Of a DNA stretch of 7,264 nucleotides, positions 1 to 5,591 are shown one piece after another (the stretch's first letter is position 1; every line of letters begins with the position of its first letter). The translations under genes and the position numbers were made by a program. The stretch is from positions 1-7,264 of the forward strand of contig JAQGMQ010000448.1 in assembly GCA_028292305.1 (NCBI GenBank), in the 5' to 3' direction. The notes beneath the pieces are model-generated. The model ran no database searches. It worked only from the letters and a program-made list of their open reading frames with translations, and was not told the origin of the DNA. The DNA is from Rhodoferax sp. (GTDB lineage Bacteria > Pseudomonadota > Gammaproteobacteria > Burkholderiales > Burkholderiaceae_C).

Positions 1-950
1 GCGACTGGACGCCACGCCAGAGCCAGCTCGGCTGGATCGATTCGTCGATGAACGGCGGCGTGACCACCATGATCTCTGCCGGCGAAGTGCATCTGCCGGG
101 CCGCCCCAGGGACATCGTCGGCCTGAAGGCGCTGGCCATCACCGCGCAGCGCGCGTTCGACAACTTCCGCCCCGGCGGCGTGAAGGTGATCGCCGGCGCG
201 CCGATCATCGAGAAGGGCATGGTCGAGCAGGACTTCAAGGACCTGGCCGAGGCCGGCGTGGGCCTGCTGGGCGAGGTGGGCCTGGGCTCGGTGAAGGCCG
301 GCTACGAGGCCCAGCAGATGGTGGCCTGGGCACGCAAATACGGCATCCAGAGCACCATCCACACCGGCGGCCCGTCGATCCCCGGCTCGGGCCTGATCGA
401 CAAGGACGTGGTGCTGGAAGCCGACGCCGACGTGATCGGCCACATCAACGGCGGCCACACCTCGCTGTCGGAACAACACGTGTGCGAGCTGTGCGAGAAA
501 TCTTCGCGCGCCATCGAGATCGTGCACAACGGCAACGAGAAGGTGGCCATCGCCGCCGCCCAGGCCGCGCTGCAGCTCAAATGTCCACACCGGGTGATCC
601 TGGGCACCGACGGCCCGGCCGGCTCGGGCGTGCAGCCGCTGGGCATGCTGCGCATGATCGCGCTGCTGTCCAGCCTGGGCAACATCCCGGCCGAGCTGGT
701 GTTCTGCTTTGCCACCGGCAACACGGCGCGCATCCGCAACCTGAACTGCGGCCTGGTCGAAGTCGGCCGCGCCGCGGACTTCGTGTTCATGGACAAGGCC
801 CAGCACACCGCCGGCCGCGACCTGCTGGACAGCGTGCAGCTCGGCGACATCCCCGGCGTGGGCATGGTGATGATCGACGGCATCGTGCGCTGCGAGCGCA
901 GCCGCAACACGCCGCCGGCCACCACCGTGCCGGTCTACGCAGCGCATTGA
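1..950 (+). CDS. Enamidase-like amidohydrolase, 3' portion (5' end outside window)
   Basis: Metal-dependent amidohydrolase resembling enamidase, which hydrolyses the cyclic enamide 6-oxo-1,4,5,6-tetrahydronicotinate to 2-formylglutarate in nicotinate fermentation. The frame is open from base 3 (reading DWTPRQSQLGWIDSSM), so the ATG at 48 is internal and the true start, with the usual N-terminal HxH metal motif, lies upstream. Visible barrel motifs, numbered from that internal Met: GEVGLG with Glu76 in the bridging-ligand position, IHTGG with His105, GHINGG with His132, and LGTDGPAGSG with Asp188, the usual catalytic or metal Asp. A C-terminal composite-sandwich strand follows (GRAADFVFMD), as in urease/dihydroorotase-type amidohydrolases. 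No signal peptide can be judged. The CoA-transferase begins 16 bp downstream on the same strand, so co-transcription is likely. The superfamily call is firm. Enamidase is the closest family I recognise, but a related cyclic amide could be the real substrate. Confidence 0.85.
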   Translation, partial: DWTPRQSQLGWIDSSMNGGVTTMISAGEVHLPGRPRDIVGLKALAITAQRAFDNFRPGGVKVIAGAPIIEKGMVEQDFKDLAEAGVGLLGEVGLGSVKAGYEAQQMVAWARKYGIQSTIHTGGPSIPGSGLIDKDVVLEADADVIGHINGGHTSLSEQHVCELCEKSSRAIEIVHNGNEKVAIAAAQAALQLKCPHRVILGTDGPAGSGVQPLGMLRMIALLSSLGNIPAELVFCFATGNTARIRNLNCGLVEVGRAADFVFMDKAQHTAGRDLLDSVQLGDIPGVGMVMIDGIVRCERSRNTPPATTVPVYAAH

Positions 951-966
951 AGGCCACGCCATCGCC

Positions 967-2355
967 ATGACCTCGCTGGCCCACCTGACCGACCTGTGGC
1001 GCACCGCCGGACTCCCGCCCGAGGCGCTGGCCTTCGCCGATCTGACCGGCGCCGACCCGGTGTTGCCGTCTTCGTTCCGCGTAGGCGCCGCGGCGCAGGC
1101 CAGCATCGCGGCCGCGGCGCTGGCCGCCTGCGAGCTGGGGCACCTGCGGGGCACGGCGCGCCAGCGCGTCGGTGTCGACATGGTCCATGCGGCCATCGAA
1201 TGCCTGGGCTGGTTCAGCCTCGACGGGCGGGTGCCCAACCCCTGGGACGCGTTCTCGGGCCTGTACCGCTGCGCCGACGGCCACATGCGGGCGCACGCCA
1301 ACTTCGCGCACCACCGCGACGGCGCCCTGGCCCTGCTCGGGCTCGACCCGGCCACCGCGCAACGCAGCGACGCCGAGCAGGCCATGCTGGCCTGGCGCGC
1401 AACCGACTTCGAAAACGCCGCGGCGCAACGCGGCCTGGTCGCCACCGCGCTGCGCCGTTTCGACGCCTGGGACGCCACGCCGCAAGGCCAGGCGCTGCAG
1501 ACGCAGCCGCTGTTCACCATCACCCGCATCGAGGCACCGGAAGCCGCCAAGCCGCTGGCGCTGCCGCCGCTCGGTGATGCGATGCCGCCCCTGAGCGGCG
1601 TGCGGGTGCTCGAGCTGACGCGCATCCTGGCCGGCCCGGTGGGCGGCCGCGCATTGGCCGCGTACGGTGCCGACGTCATGCTGGTCAACGCACCGCACCT
1701 GCCGAACATCGAAGCCATTGCCGACACCAGCCGCGGCAAGTTGTCGGCACTGGCTGACTTGCGCACGCCCGAGGGCCGGCAGGCGCTCGACCAGCTGATC
1801 GGCGAGGCCCACGTCTTCGTGCAGGGCTACCGGCCGGGCGGGCTGGCGGCGCTGGGCTACGGCCCGGCGGATGTCGCGCGGCTGCGGCCCGGCATTGTCT
1901 GCGTCTCGCTGTCGGCCTATGGCACAGAGGGACCCTGGGCCGGGCGGCGCGGCTTCGACTCATTGGTGCAGACCGCCATGGGCTTCAACCATGCCGAGGG
2001 CGAGGCGGCCGGCGACGGCGTGCCGCGCCCCCTGCCGATGCAGATCCTCGACCAGGCGACCGGCTACCTGATCGCGCTCGGCGCGGCGGCCGCACTCTGG
2101 CGCCAGCAGCGCGAAGGCGGCAGCTGGCATGTGCAGGTCTCGCTGGCGCAGACGGGCCACTGGCTGCGCAGCCTGGGCCGCGTGCCCGGTGGGCTGGCGG
2201 CGGCCAGGCCGGATGTCGCGCCTTATGTCGACTGCGCGACGTCAGGGTTTGGCGCCTTGTGCGCGGTGCGCCACAGCGCCCGGCTGGCGCGCACGCCGGC
2301 CGGCTGGACGCGCGCCTCGGTGCCGCCCGGCAGCCACGCGCCGGTCTGGCCGTAA
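967..2355 (+). CDS. Family III (CaiB/BaiF-type) CoA-transferase, rearranged domain order
   Basis: 462-residue cytoplasmic protein of the CaiB/BaiF (family III) CoA-transferases, which move CoA between carboxylic acids through an aspartyl-CoA anhydride. The family's usual N-terminal Rossmann opening (PPLSGVRVLELTRILAGP) appears only at residues 207-224. The likely catalytic Asp is Asp362 in LDQATG, followed by the hallmark helix and strand (LGAAAALWRQQREGG, then HVQVSL). Residues 41-120 look like the part that normally comes after the catalytic Asp: a helix, QRVGVDMVHAAIE, then a DGxxP...SGLYRCADG small-domain segment. The order is therefore small domain first, Rossmann part second. The C-terminus (AVRHSARLARTP...PPGSHAPVW) matches the usual closing strand, so the gene appears complete. 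The start follows a weak GAAGG (949-953), 13 nt upstream, that overlaps the preceding stop codon. Coupling to the enamidase suggests CoA activation of its ring-opened acid, but the substrate is not deducible. Confidence 0.88.
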   Translation: MTSLAHLTDLWRTAGLPPEALAFADLTGADPVLPSSFRVGAAAQASIAAAALAACELGHLRGTARQRVGVDMVHAAIECLGWFSLDGRVPNPWDAFSGLYRCADGHMRAHANFAHHRDGALALLGLDPATAQRSDAEQAMLAWRATDFENAAAQRGLVATALRRFDAWDATPQGQALQTQPLFTITRIEAPEAAKPLALPPLGDAMPPLSGVRVLELTRILAGPVGGRALAAYGADVMLVNAPHLPNIEAIADTSRGKLSALADLRTPEGRQALDQLIGEAHVFVQGYRPGGLAALGYGPADVARLRPGIVCVSLSAYGTEGPWAGRRGFDSLVQTAMGFNHAEGEAAGDGVPRPLPMQILDQATGYLIALGAAAALWRQQREGGSWHVQVSLAQTGHWLRSLGRVPGGLAAARPDVAPYVDCATSGFGALCAVRHSARLARTPAGWTRASVPPGSHAPVWP

Positions 2356-2464
2356 GGTGGCAGGCGCGGTCGACCCGAAAGCCCGACAAGGCGATCGGCG
2401 CCGGCCCCTGCAGGATCGCGGCGCTTGCAGTAAGCTGATTCGCAAATCACCAAGTGGAGACCCC
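2356..2464 (+). other. Intergenic region before the SDR gene
   Basis: This 109-bp gap is the largest non-coding stretch in the window. It holds a perfect 6-bp inverted repeat, GCGATC (2391-2396) and GATCGC (2414-2419), separated by 17 nt and with no T-tract, so it is not a standard intrinsic terminator. The 3' part (about 2425-2450) is more AT-rich. TTGCAG (2425-2430) resembles a -35 box, but no convincing -10 box lies 16-18 bp downstream, and TAAGCT (2431-2436) is only a weak -10 with no good -35. The size of the gap suggests the SDR gene may have its own promoter here, but the sequence does not prove it. Confidence 0.4.
2456..2459 (+). promoter_or_regulatory. Ribosome binding site fixing the SDR start
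   Basis: GGAG lies 5 nt before the ATG at 2465. The reading frame stays open upstream as far as 2129, inside the CoA-transferase gene, but this site and the SDR family's usual N-terminus (Rossmann motif within the first 20 residues) select 2465 as the start. Confidence 0.75.
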
Positions 2465-3322
2465 ATGAGCGAAGCATCTGAAGGCAACACCCCCGTCTGG
2501 TTCATCACCGGCTGCTCGACAGGATTCGGCGAGGCGCTGGCGCGCAACGTGCTGACCCGCGGCTGGCGCGCCGTGGTCACCGCGCGCGACAAGAGCCGGC
2601 TGAACGGCCTGGTCGAAGGCGCGGGCGCAAACTCTTTGGCGCTCGACCTGGACGTGACCGACGTCGCGCAGATCGACGCTGCCGTGGCCGCCGCCACCGC
2701 AAAATTCGGGCACATCGACGTGCTGGTCAACAACGCCGGCTACGGCTACCAGTCATCGGTCGAGGAAGGCGAGGAAGCGCAGATCCGCAAGCAGTTCGAC
2801 GCCAATGTGTTCGGCCTGTTCGCCATGACGCGCGCCGTGCTGCCGGGCATGCGCCAGCGGCGCAAGGGGCATGTCATCAACGTCACCTCGGTGGCCGGCT
2901 TTCTGGGCTACCAGGGCTCGGGTTATTACGCCGCCAGCAAACACGCGGTCGAAGGTTTCTCGGACGCGTTGGCTTTCGAGGGCGCGCCCATCGGCGTCAA
3001 GGTGACCTGTGTCGCGCCCGGCCCGTTCCGCACCGACTGGGCCGGCCGCTCGCTGGCGCAGACGCCGAACCGCATCGCCGAATACGCCGACACGGCCGGT
3101 GCCCGCATGCAGGCCACTACCGGCCGCAGCGGCGCCCAGCCCGGCGACCCGGTGCGTGCGGCCGAGGCCATGGTGCACATCACGCAGATTGAATCGCCAC
3201 CGCGCCACCTGGTGCTGGGGGCCATCGGCTTCGAGGCCGTGACCGGCAAACTCCGGCAGTCGCTGGCCGAGATCGAGCAGTGGCGCGCCACGAGTGTGGG
3301 CGCCGACTTTCCGAAGCCGTAA
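2465..3322 (+). CDS. Short-chain dehydrogenase/reductase (classical SDR)
   Basis: 285-residue cytoplasmic NAD(P)-dependent oxidoreductase. The classical SDR landmarks are all present: cofactor loop TGCSTGFG (residues 15-22), DVTD (63-66), NNAG (89-92), structural Asn114, catalytic Ser142 in VTSVAG, the catalytic pair Tyr155 and Lys159 (YAASK), and the PG turn after strand 6 (VAPGPFRT, 183-190). Arg41 just after the second strand suggests a preference for NADP(H) over NAD(H). Size and motifs fit SDRs commonly annotated simply as SDR family oxidoreductase, and no subfamily signature reveals the substrate. It follows the CoA-transferase on the same strand after 109 bp, so it may be read from its own promoter rather than strictly with the pair upstream. 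Its stop codon is 5 bp from that of the convergent ferredoxin gene. The family is certain, the substrate unknown. Confidence 0.92.
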   Translation: MSEASEGNTPVWFITGCSTGFGEALARNVLTRGWRAVVTARDKSRLNGLVEGAGANSLALDLDVTDVAQIDAAVAAATAKFGHIDVLVNNAGYGYQSSVEEGEEAQIRKQFDANVFGLFAMTRAVLPGMRQRRKGHVINVTSVAGFLGYQGSGYYAASKHAVEGFSDALAFEGAPIGVKVTCVAPGPFRTDWAGRSLAQTPNRIAEYADTAGARMQATTGRSGAQPGDPVRAAEAMVHITQIESPPRHLVLGAIGFEAVTGKLRQSLAEIEQWRATSVGADFPKP

Positions 3323-3327
3323 GACCT

Positions 3328-3561
3328 TCAGCCTGCCGGCAGGCGCATCTCGATCACGTCGAACGGGCACTTGACCGCGCACTTCCGGCAGCCGGTGCAG
3401 GCGTCGGCATCGCTCAGCACCGACAGCTTCTTCCAGCCCCGCTTCTCCAGCGACAACAGGTGCAGATGGCAGGTGGGCACACACCAGCCGCAGCCGGTGC
3501 AGCGCTGGGCGTCGATCAGGGGTTTGGGGACGGGTTTGGGCACGGGCCGGTCGGGGTTCAT
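3328..3561 (-). CDS. Small 2[4Fe-4S] ferredoxin-like protein
   Basis: 77-residue protein with two iron-sulfur cluster motifs. The first has Cys21, Cys24, Cys27 and Cys31 (CTGCGWCVPTCH); the second has Cys55, Cys58, Cys61 and Cys65 (CTGCRKCAVKCP). This is the bacterial 2[4Fe-4S] ferredoxin layout, and the likely role is cytoplasmic electron transfer. The residue after the last Cys of motif one is His where ferredoxins usually have Pro. The N-terminus carries a duplicated VPKP. It is the last gene of the leftward block, 48 bp after the Bug protein. The ATG at 3561 is the only in-frame start close to the motifs, since no ATG or GTG occurs in frame for at least 39 bp upstream, and it lacks a good Shine-Dalgarno site. 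No redox partner is seen in the window, so it may serve an oxidoreductase elsewhere. Confidence 0.88.
   Translation of the reverse strand: MNPDRPVPKPVPKPLIDAQRCTGCGWCVPTCHLHLLSLEKRGWKKLSVLSDADACTGCRKCAVKCPFDVIEMRLPAG
3331..3344. terminator. Perfect 14-bp palindrome at the convergent gene junction
   Basis: GCCTGCCGGCAGGC is its own reverse complement and begins 8 nt after the SDR stop codon. It also encodes the last residues (LPAG) of the convergent ferredoxin. In RNA from either strand it could fold into a 5-bp GC stem with a CCGG loop, so it might act as a compact bidirectional terminator. Neither side has a T-tract and the stem is short, so the terminator role is only inferred. Confidence 0.3.
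3519..3546 (+). repeat. 12-bp tandem repeat forming a G-quadruplex-type motif
   Basis: Two 12-bp units (3520-3531 and 3532-3543) differ at one base (G3529 against C3541). Together with flanking bases they give five runs of three or four G (3519-3522, 3526-3529, 3532-3534, 3538-3540, 3544-3546) separated by 2-3 nt loops, meeting the usual G3+N1-7 quadruplex pattern. The G-rich strand is the template strand of the ferredoxin gene, near its start. On the protein side the repeat encodes VPKPVPKP. Confidence 0.7.
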
Positions 3562-3570
3562 GGCCTGGCC

Positions 3571-3600
3571 ATCATAGGCCGCGGGCCGCGCACTTGTCCG
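3571..3600 (-). promoter_or_regulatory. Possible sigma-70 promoter for the ferredoxin gene
   Basis: On the minus strand TATGAT (3576-3571, five of six consensus bases) is preceded after 18 bp by CGGACA (3600-3595, four of six bases of TTGACA). Transcription would begin around 3564, only a few bases before the ATG at 3561, giving an almost leaderless mRNA. This fits the missing Shine-Dalgarno site but could be chance. Confidence 0.3.
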
Positions 3601-3609
3601 CCGCTGTGC

Positions 3610-4608
3610 CTATTCCACCTTCACCCCACCCTTCTCGATCACCGTGCGCCAGCGCTTGATCTCGGTGCTGATCAGCTCGGCAAATACCTGCGGCGGGTTC
3701 GGCGTGGCCTCGGCGCCTTCGCTGGCCAGGCGCTCGGCGATCTCGGGGGACGACAGCGCCTTGTTGATCTGCTGGTTGAGCTTGGCGATGATGTCGGGCG
3801 GCGTGTTGGCCGGCGCGACCACGCCATACCACTGGTCGGCCTCGAAGCCGGGGTAGCCGCTTTCGGCCACGGTCGGCAGGTCGGGCACGGCCTTGACACG
3901 GTGCGGCGACGACACGGCCAGCGCGCGCAACTGCCCGGCCTTGACCTGCGCCATCACCGCCGGCACGCCGGTGAACATCAGCTGGATCTGGCCGCCCACC
4001 AGGTCGGTCACCGCCGGCGCCGTGCCCTTGTACGGCACGTGCTGCATCTGCGTGCCGGTCTGCAGCTTCAGGTATTCGGTGGCGATGTGCGCGGCGCTGC
4101 CGTTGCCGCCCGAGCCGTAGTTGATCTTGCCTGGGTTGGCCTTGGCATAGGCGACCAGTTCCTGCACCGTCCTGACCGGCAGCGACGGGTGCACCACCAG
4201 CACGTTAGGCACGCGCGCGACCCAGGCCACGGCGGCGAAACTCTTCACCGGGTCGTACGGCAGCTTGGGATACAGCGACGGCGTGACGGCCAGCGTGCCG
4301 ATGTGGCCCATCAGCAGCGTGTAACCATCGGCCGGGGCCTTGGCCACCTTGTCGGCACCGATGCTGCCGCCCGCACCGGGCACGTTGTCGATCACCACCG
4401 ACTGGCCCCAGGCCTGTGTGAGCTGCTGGCCGATGGTGCGGCCCATGATGTCGGTCGAGCCGCCGGGCGTGAACGGCACGACCATGCGGATCGGCTTGTT
4501 GGGATACGCGGCGGCGCCGGTCTGCGCCGTGGCCGCCAGCGGCAACGCCGCGGCCAGCAAGGCCAGATTGAAGTGGCGACGCGAGGGATGGGTGGCATGT
4601 TTTTGCAT
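3610..4608 (-). CDS. Bug/TctC-family periplasmic substrate-binding protein (complete)
   Basis: 332-residue tripartite tricarboxylate transporter (TTT) receptor of the Bug family, which captures carboxylates or related small polar molecules in the periplasm. The N-terminus has a twin-arginine motif, SRRHFNL (residues 9-15), a hydrophobic stretch and a likely cleavage after ATA (residue 28), so Tat export is plausible. The mature protein opens with the hallmark YPNKPIRMVVPFTPGGSTD (35-53), followed by PGAGGS, ADGYTLL, YDP, YGSGGNGS, HVPYKG, LVGGQIQLMF and the PDLPTVAESGYPGF segment. Length is normal. The ATG at 4608 is set by a strong AGGAGA site and the signal peptide, although the frame stays open far upstream. 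It follows the DUF1932 dehydrogenase after 38 bp. No TctA or TctB membrane partner is present, as is common for orphan Bug genes, so the ligand is unknown. Confidence 0.95.
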   Translation of the reverse strand: MQKHATHPSRRHFNLALLAAALPLAATAQTGAAAYPNKPIRMVVPFTPGGSTDIMGRTIGQQLTQAWGQSVVIDNVPGAGGSIGADKVAKAPADGYTLLMGHIGTLAVTPSLYPKLPYDPVKSFAAVAWVARVPNVLVVHPSLPVRTVQELVAYAKANPGKINYGSGGNGSAAHIATEYLKLQTGTQMQHVPYKGTAPAVTDLVGGQIQLMFTGVPAVMAQVKAGQLRALAVSSPHRVKAVPDLPTVAESGYPGFEADQWYGVVAPANTPPDIIAKLNQQINKALSSPEIAERLASEGAEATPNPPQVFAELISTEIKRWRTVIEKGGVKVE

Positions 4609-4613
4609 GTTTG

Positions 4614-4619
4614 TCTCCT
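4614..4619 (-). promoter_or_regulatory. Strong ribosome binding site of the Bug/TctC gene
   Basis: AGGAGA on the minus strand sits 5 nt before the ATG at 4608. It decides the start, because the same frame stays open for more than 2 kb upstream through two other genes. Confidence 0.8.
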
Positions 4620-4646
4620 GGGGTGGTGCTGGCCGGGTGGACGGCT

Positions 4647-5546
4647 CTAGGTCGCCTTGTCCGCGTGGGCGATCAGCCGGTCGGCGTAGTCCTGCCAGGG
4701 CGACTTGGCGTCGATGCCGTCGAACACGCCCTCGCGCGCCAGGCCCGCCACCCAGTCCTGCTTCTCGGCGATGGCGCTGGCCATCAGCGGCGCAAAGCCG
4801 CCTTCCAGCACCGTATTGGCCGACTCGCGCATTTCCTCGGCACGGCGCTTGCCGTGCTGCACCACGCGGCTGAAGAAATAGGCGCCCTGCTTGTCCCAGT
4901 CGATCTGCGGAAAGGTCTCCTTGAGTGTGGGCAGGACATGGTCTTCGACACCGTAGCGGCGCGCGTTGGTGTAGCTCTCCACCACCAGCGCCTCCAGCCC
5001 CTTGATCATGATGCTGCGGCTCATCTTGATGGCCGAGGCGATGCCGAGTTGGTCGGACACCACTTTCGCGTCCATGCCCCAGGCCACCAGCGTGTCGGCC
5101 AGCGACGCCGCATGCGCGCCGCCGAGCAGCATCGGCACGCGGATGCCGTAGGGCGGCACCGAGGTCATCACGCCGGCCTCCACATACCGCGCGCCGGCCG
5201 CTTCCAGCAGCCTGGCGGCGCGCTGCTTGGTGCCGGGCGAGGCGGAGTTCAGGTCGAGGAACACGCTGCCGGGCCGCACGTGGCGCGCGGCTTCCTCGGC
5301 CACGGCGAAGGTGTTGGATGCCGTCACGGCCGACACCAGCAGGTCGGCGCTGGCGCACAGCGCGGCCATGTCCGGTGCGGCGGTGATGCCGTCTTTGCTG
5401 GCCGCGGCGCGGGCCTGCTCGGCGGTAGCGCCGGTGAACTTCAGGTCCCAGGCGTGCACGGCCTGCACGCCGGGTTTTTCTTTCAGGCCGCGGCCGAAAA
5501 TGCCGCCGACTTCGCCGAAACCGATGATGCCGAGAGTGGTGCGCAT
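4647..5546 (-). CDS. NAD(P)-dependent dehydrogenase, 6-phosphogluconate/beta-hydroxyacid type with DUF1932
   Basis: 299-residue cytoplasmic oxidoreductase. The N-terminal Rossmann domain has GFGEVG (residues 9-14) and the DLNSASPGTK segment (98-107) found in 6-phosphogluconate/beta-hydroxyacid dehydrogenase relatives. The helical C-terminal half (from about residue 165) fits the DUF1932 family that replaces the usual C-terminal domain in a subset of these enzymes. Lys174 in SAIKMSRS is in the position expected for the catalytic Lys. The start has a GAGGAC site (5553-5558) 6 nt upstream. It follows the PDC-hydrolase-like gene after 33 bp, with a possible weak terminator in that gap, and is followed 38 bp later by the Bug gene. 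It probably oxidises or reduces a hydroxy- or oxo-acid produced from the hydrolase product. The family is clear, the substrate is not. Confidence 0.9.
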   Translation of the reverse strand: MRTTLGIIGFGEVGGIFGRGLKEKPGVQAVHAWDLKFTGATAEQARAAASKDGITAAPDMAALCASADLLVSAVTASNTFAVAEEAARHVRPGSVFLDLNSASPGTKQRAARLLEAAGARYVEAGVMTSVPPYGIRVPMLLGGAHAASLADTLVAWGMDAKVVSDQLGIASAIKMSRSIMIKGLEALVVESYTNARRYGVEDHVLPTLKETFPQIDWDKQGAYFFSRVVQHGKRRAEEMRESANTVLEGGFAPLMASAIAEKQDWVAGLAREGVFDGIDAKSPWQDYADRLIAHADKAT

Positions 5547-5566
5547 GTGAATGTCCTCGATCGTTG

Positions 5567-5591
5567 AAAAAAGGGGGGTTCAGTTGAACCC
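5567..5591 (-). terminator. Hairpin plus T-tract after the amidohydrolase gene (possible attenuator)
   Basis: On the minus strand GGGTTC-AACT-GAACCC (5591-5576) forms a perfect 6-bp stem with a 4-nt loop, then CCC, then six T (5572-5567). This resembles a weak intrinsic terminator. It overlaps the amidohydrolase stop codon (TGA, 5582-5580), so a translating ribosome would disturb the stem. Because the next gene has its own ribosome binding site and lies only 33 bp away, partial termination that lowers downstream expression is more likely than a full stop. Confidence 0.4.

Noticed and set aside
48..50. ATG at 48 as the start of the enamidase-like gene
   Set aside because: The frame is open to the window edge with family-like residues before it, and the essential N-terminal metal-binding HxH would be missing.
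787..1812. A 341-codon open frame on the minus strand opposite the enamidase and CoA-transferase genes
   Set aside because: Low-complexity Arg/Gly/Ala/Gln composition, no motifs, and fully antisense to well-supported genes.
2129..2464. N-terminal extension of the SDR by 112 codons
   Set aside because: The extra residues are Arg-rich and overlap the CoA-transferase gene out of frame. A GGAG site and the SDR N-terminal motif support the ATG at 2465.
3280..4650. A 456-codon open frame on the plus strand opposite the ferredoxin and Bug genes
   Set aside because: Its translation is His/Gly/Arg/Val-rich with no recognisable domain, and it is antisense to two genes with clear family motifs.
4611..5567. 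A 318-codon open frame on the plus strand opposite the DUF1932 dehydrogenase
   Set aside because: His/Gly/Arg-rich shadow with no domain. The opposing frame has an intact Rossmann motif and a ribosome binding site.
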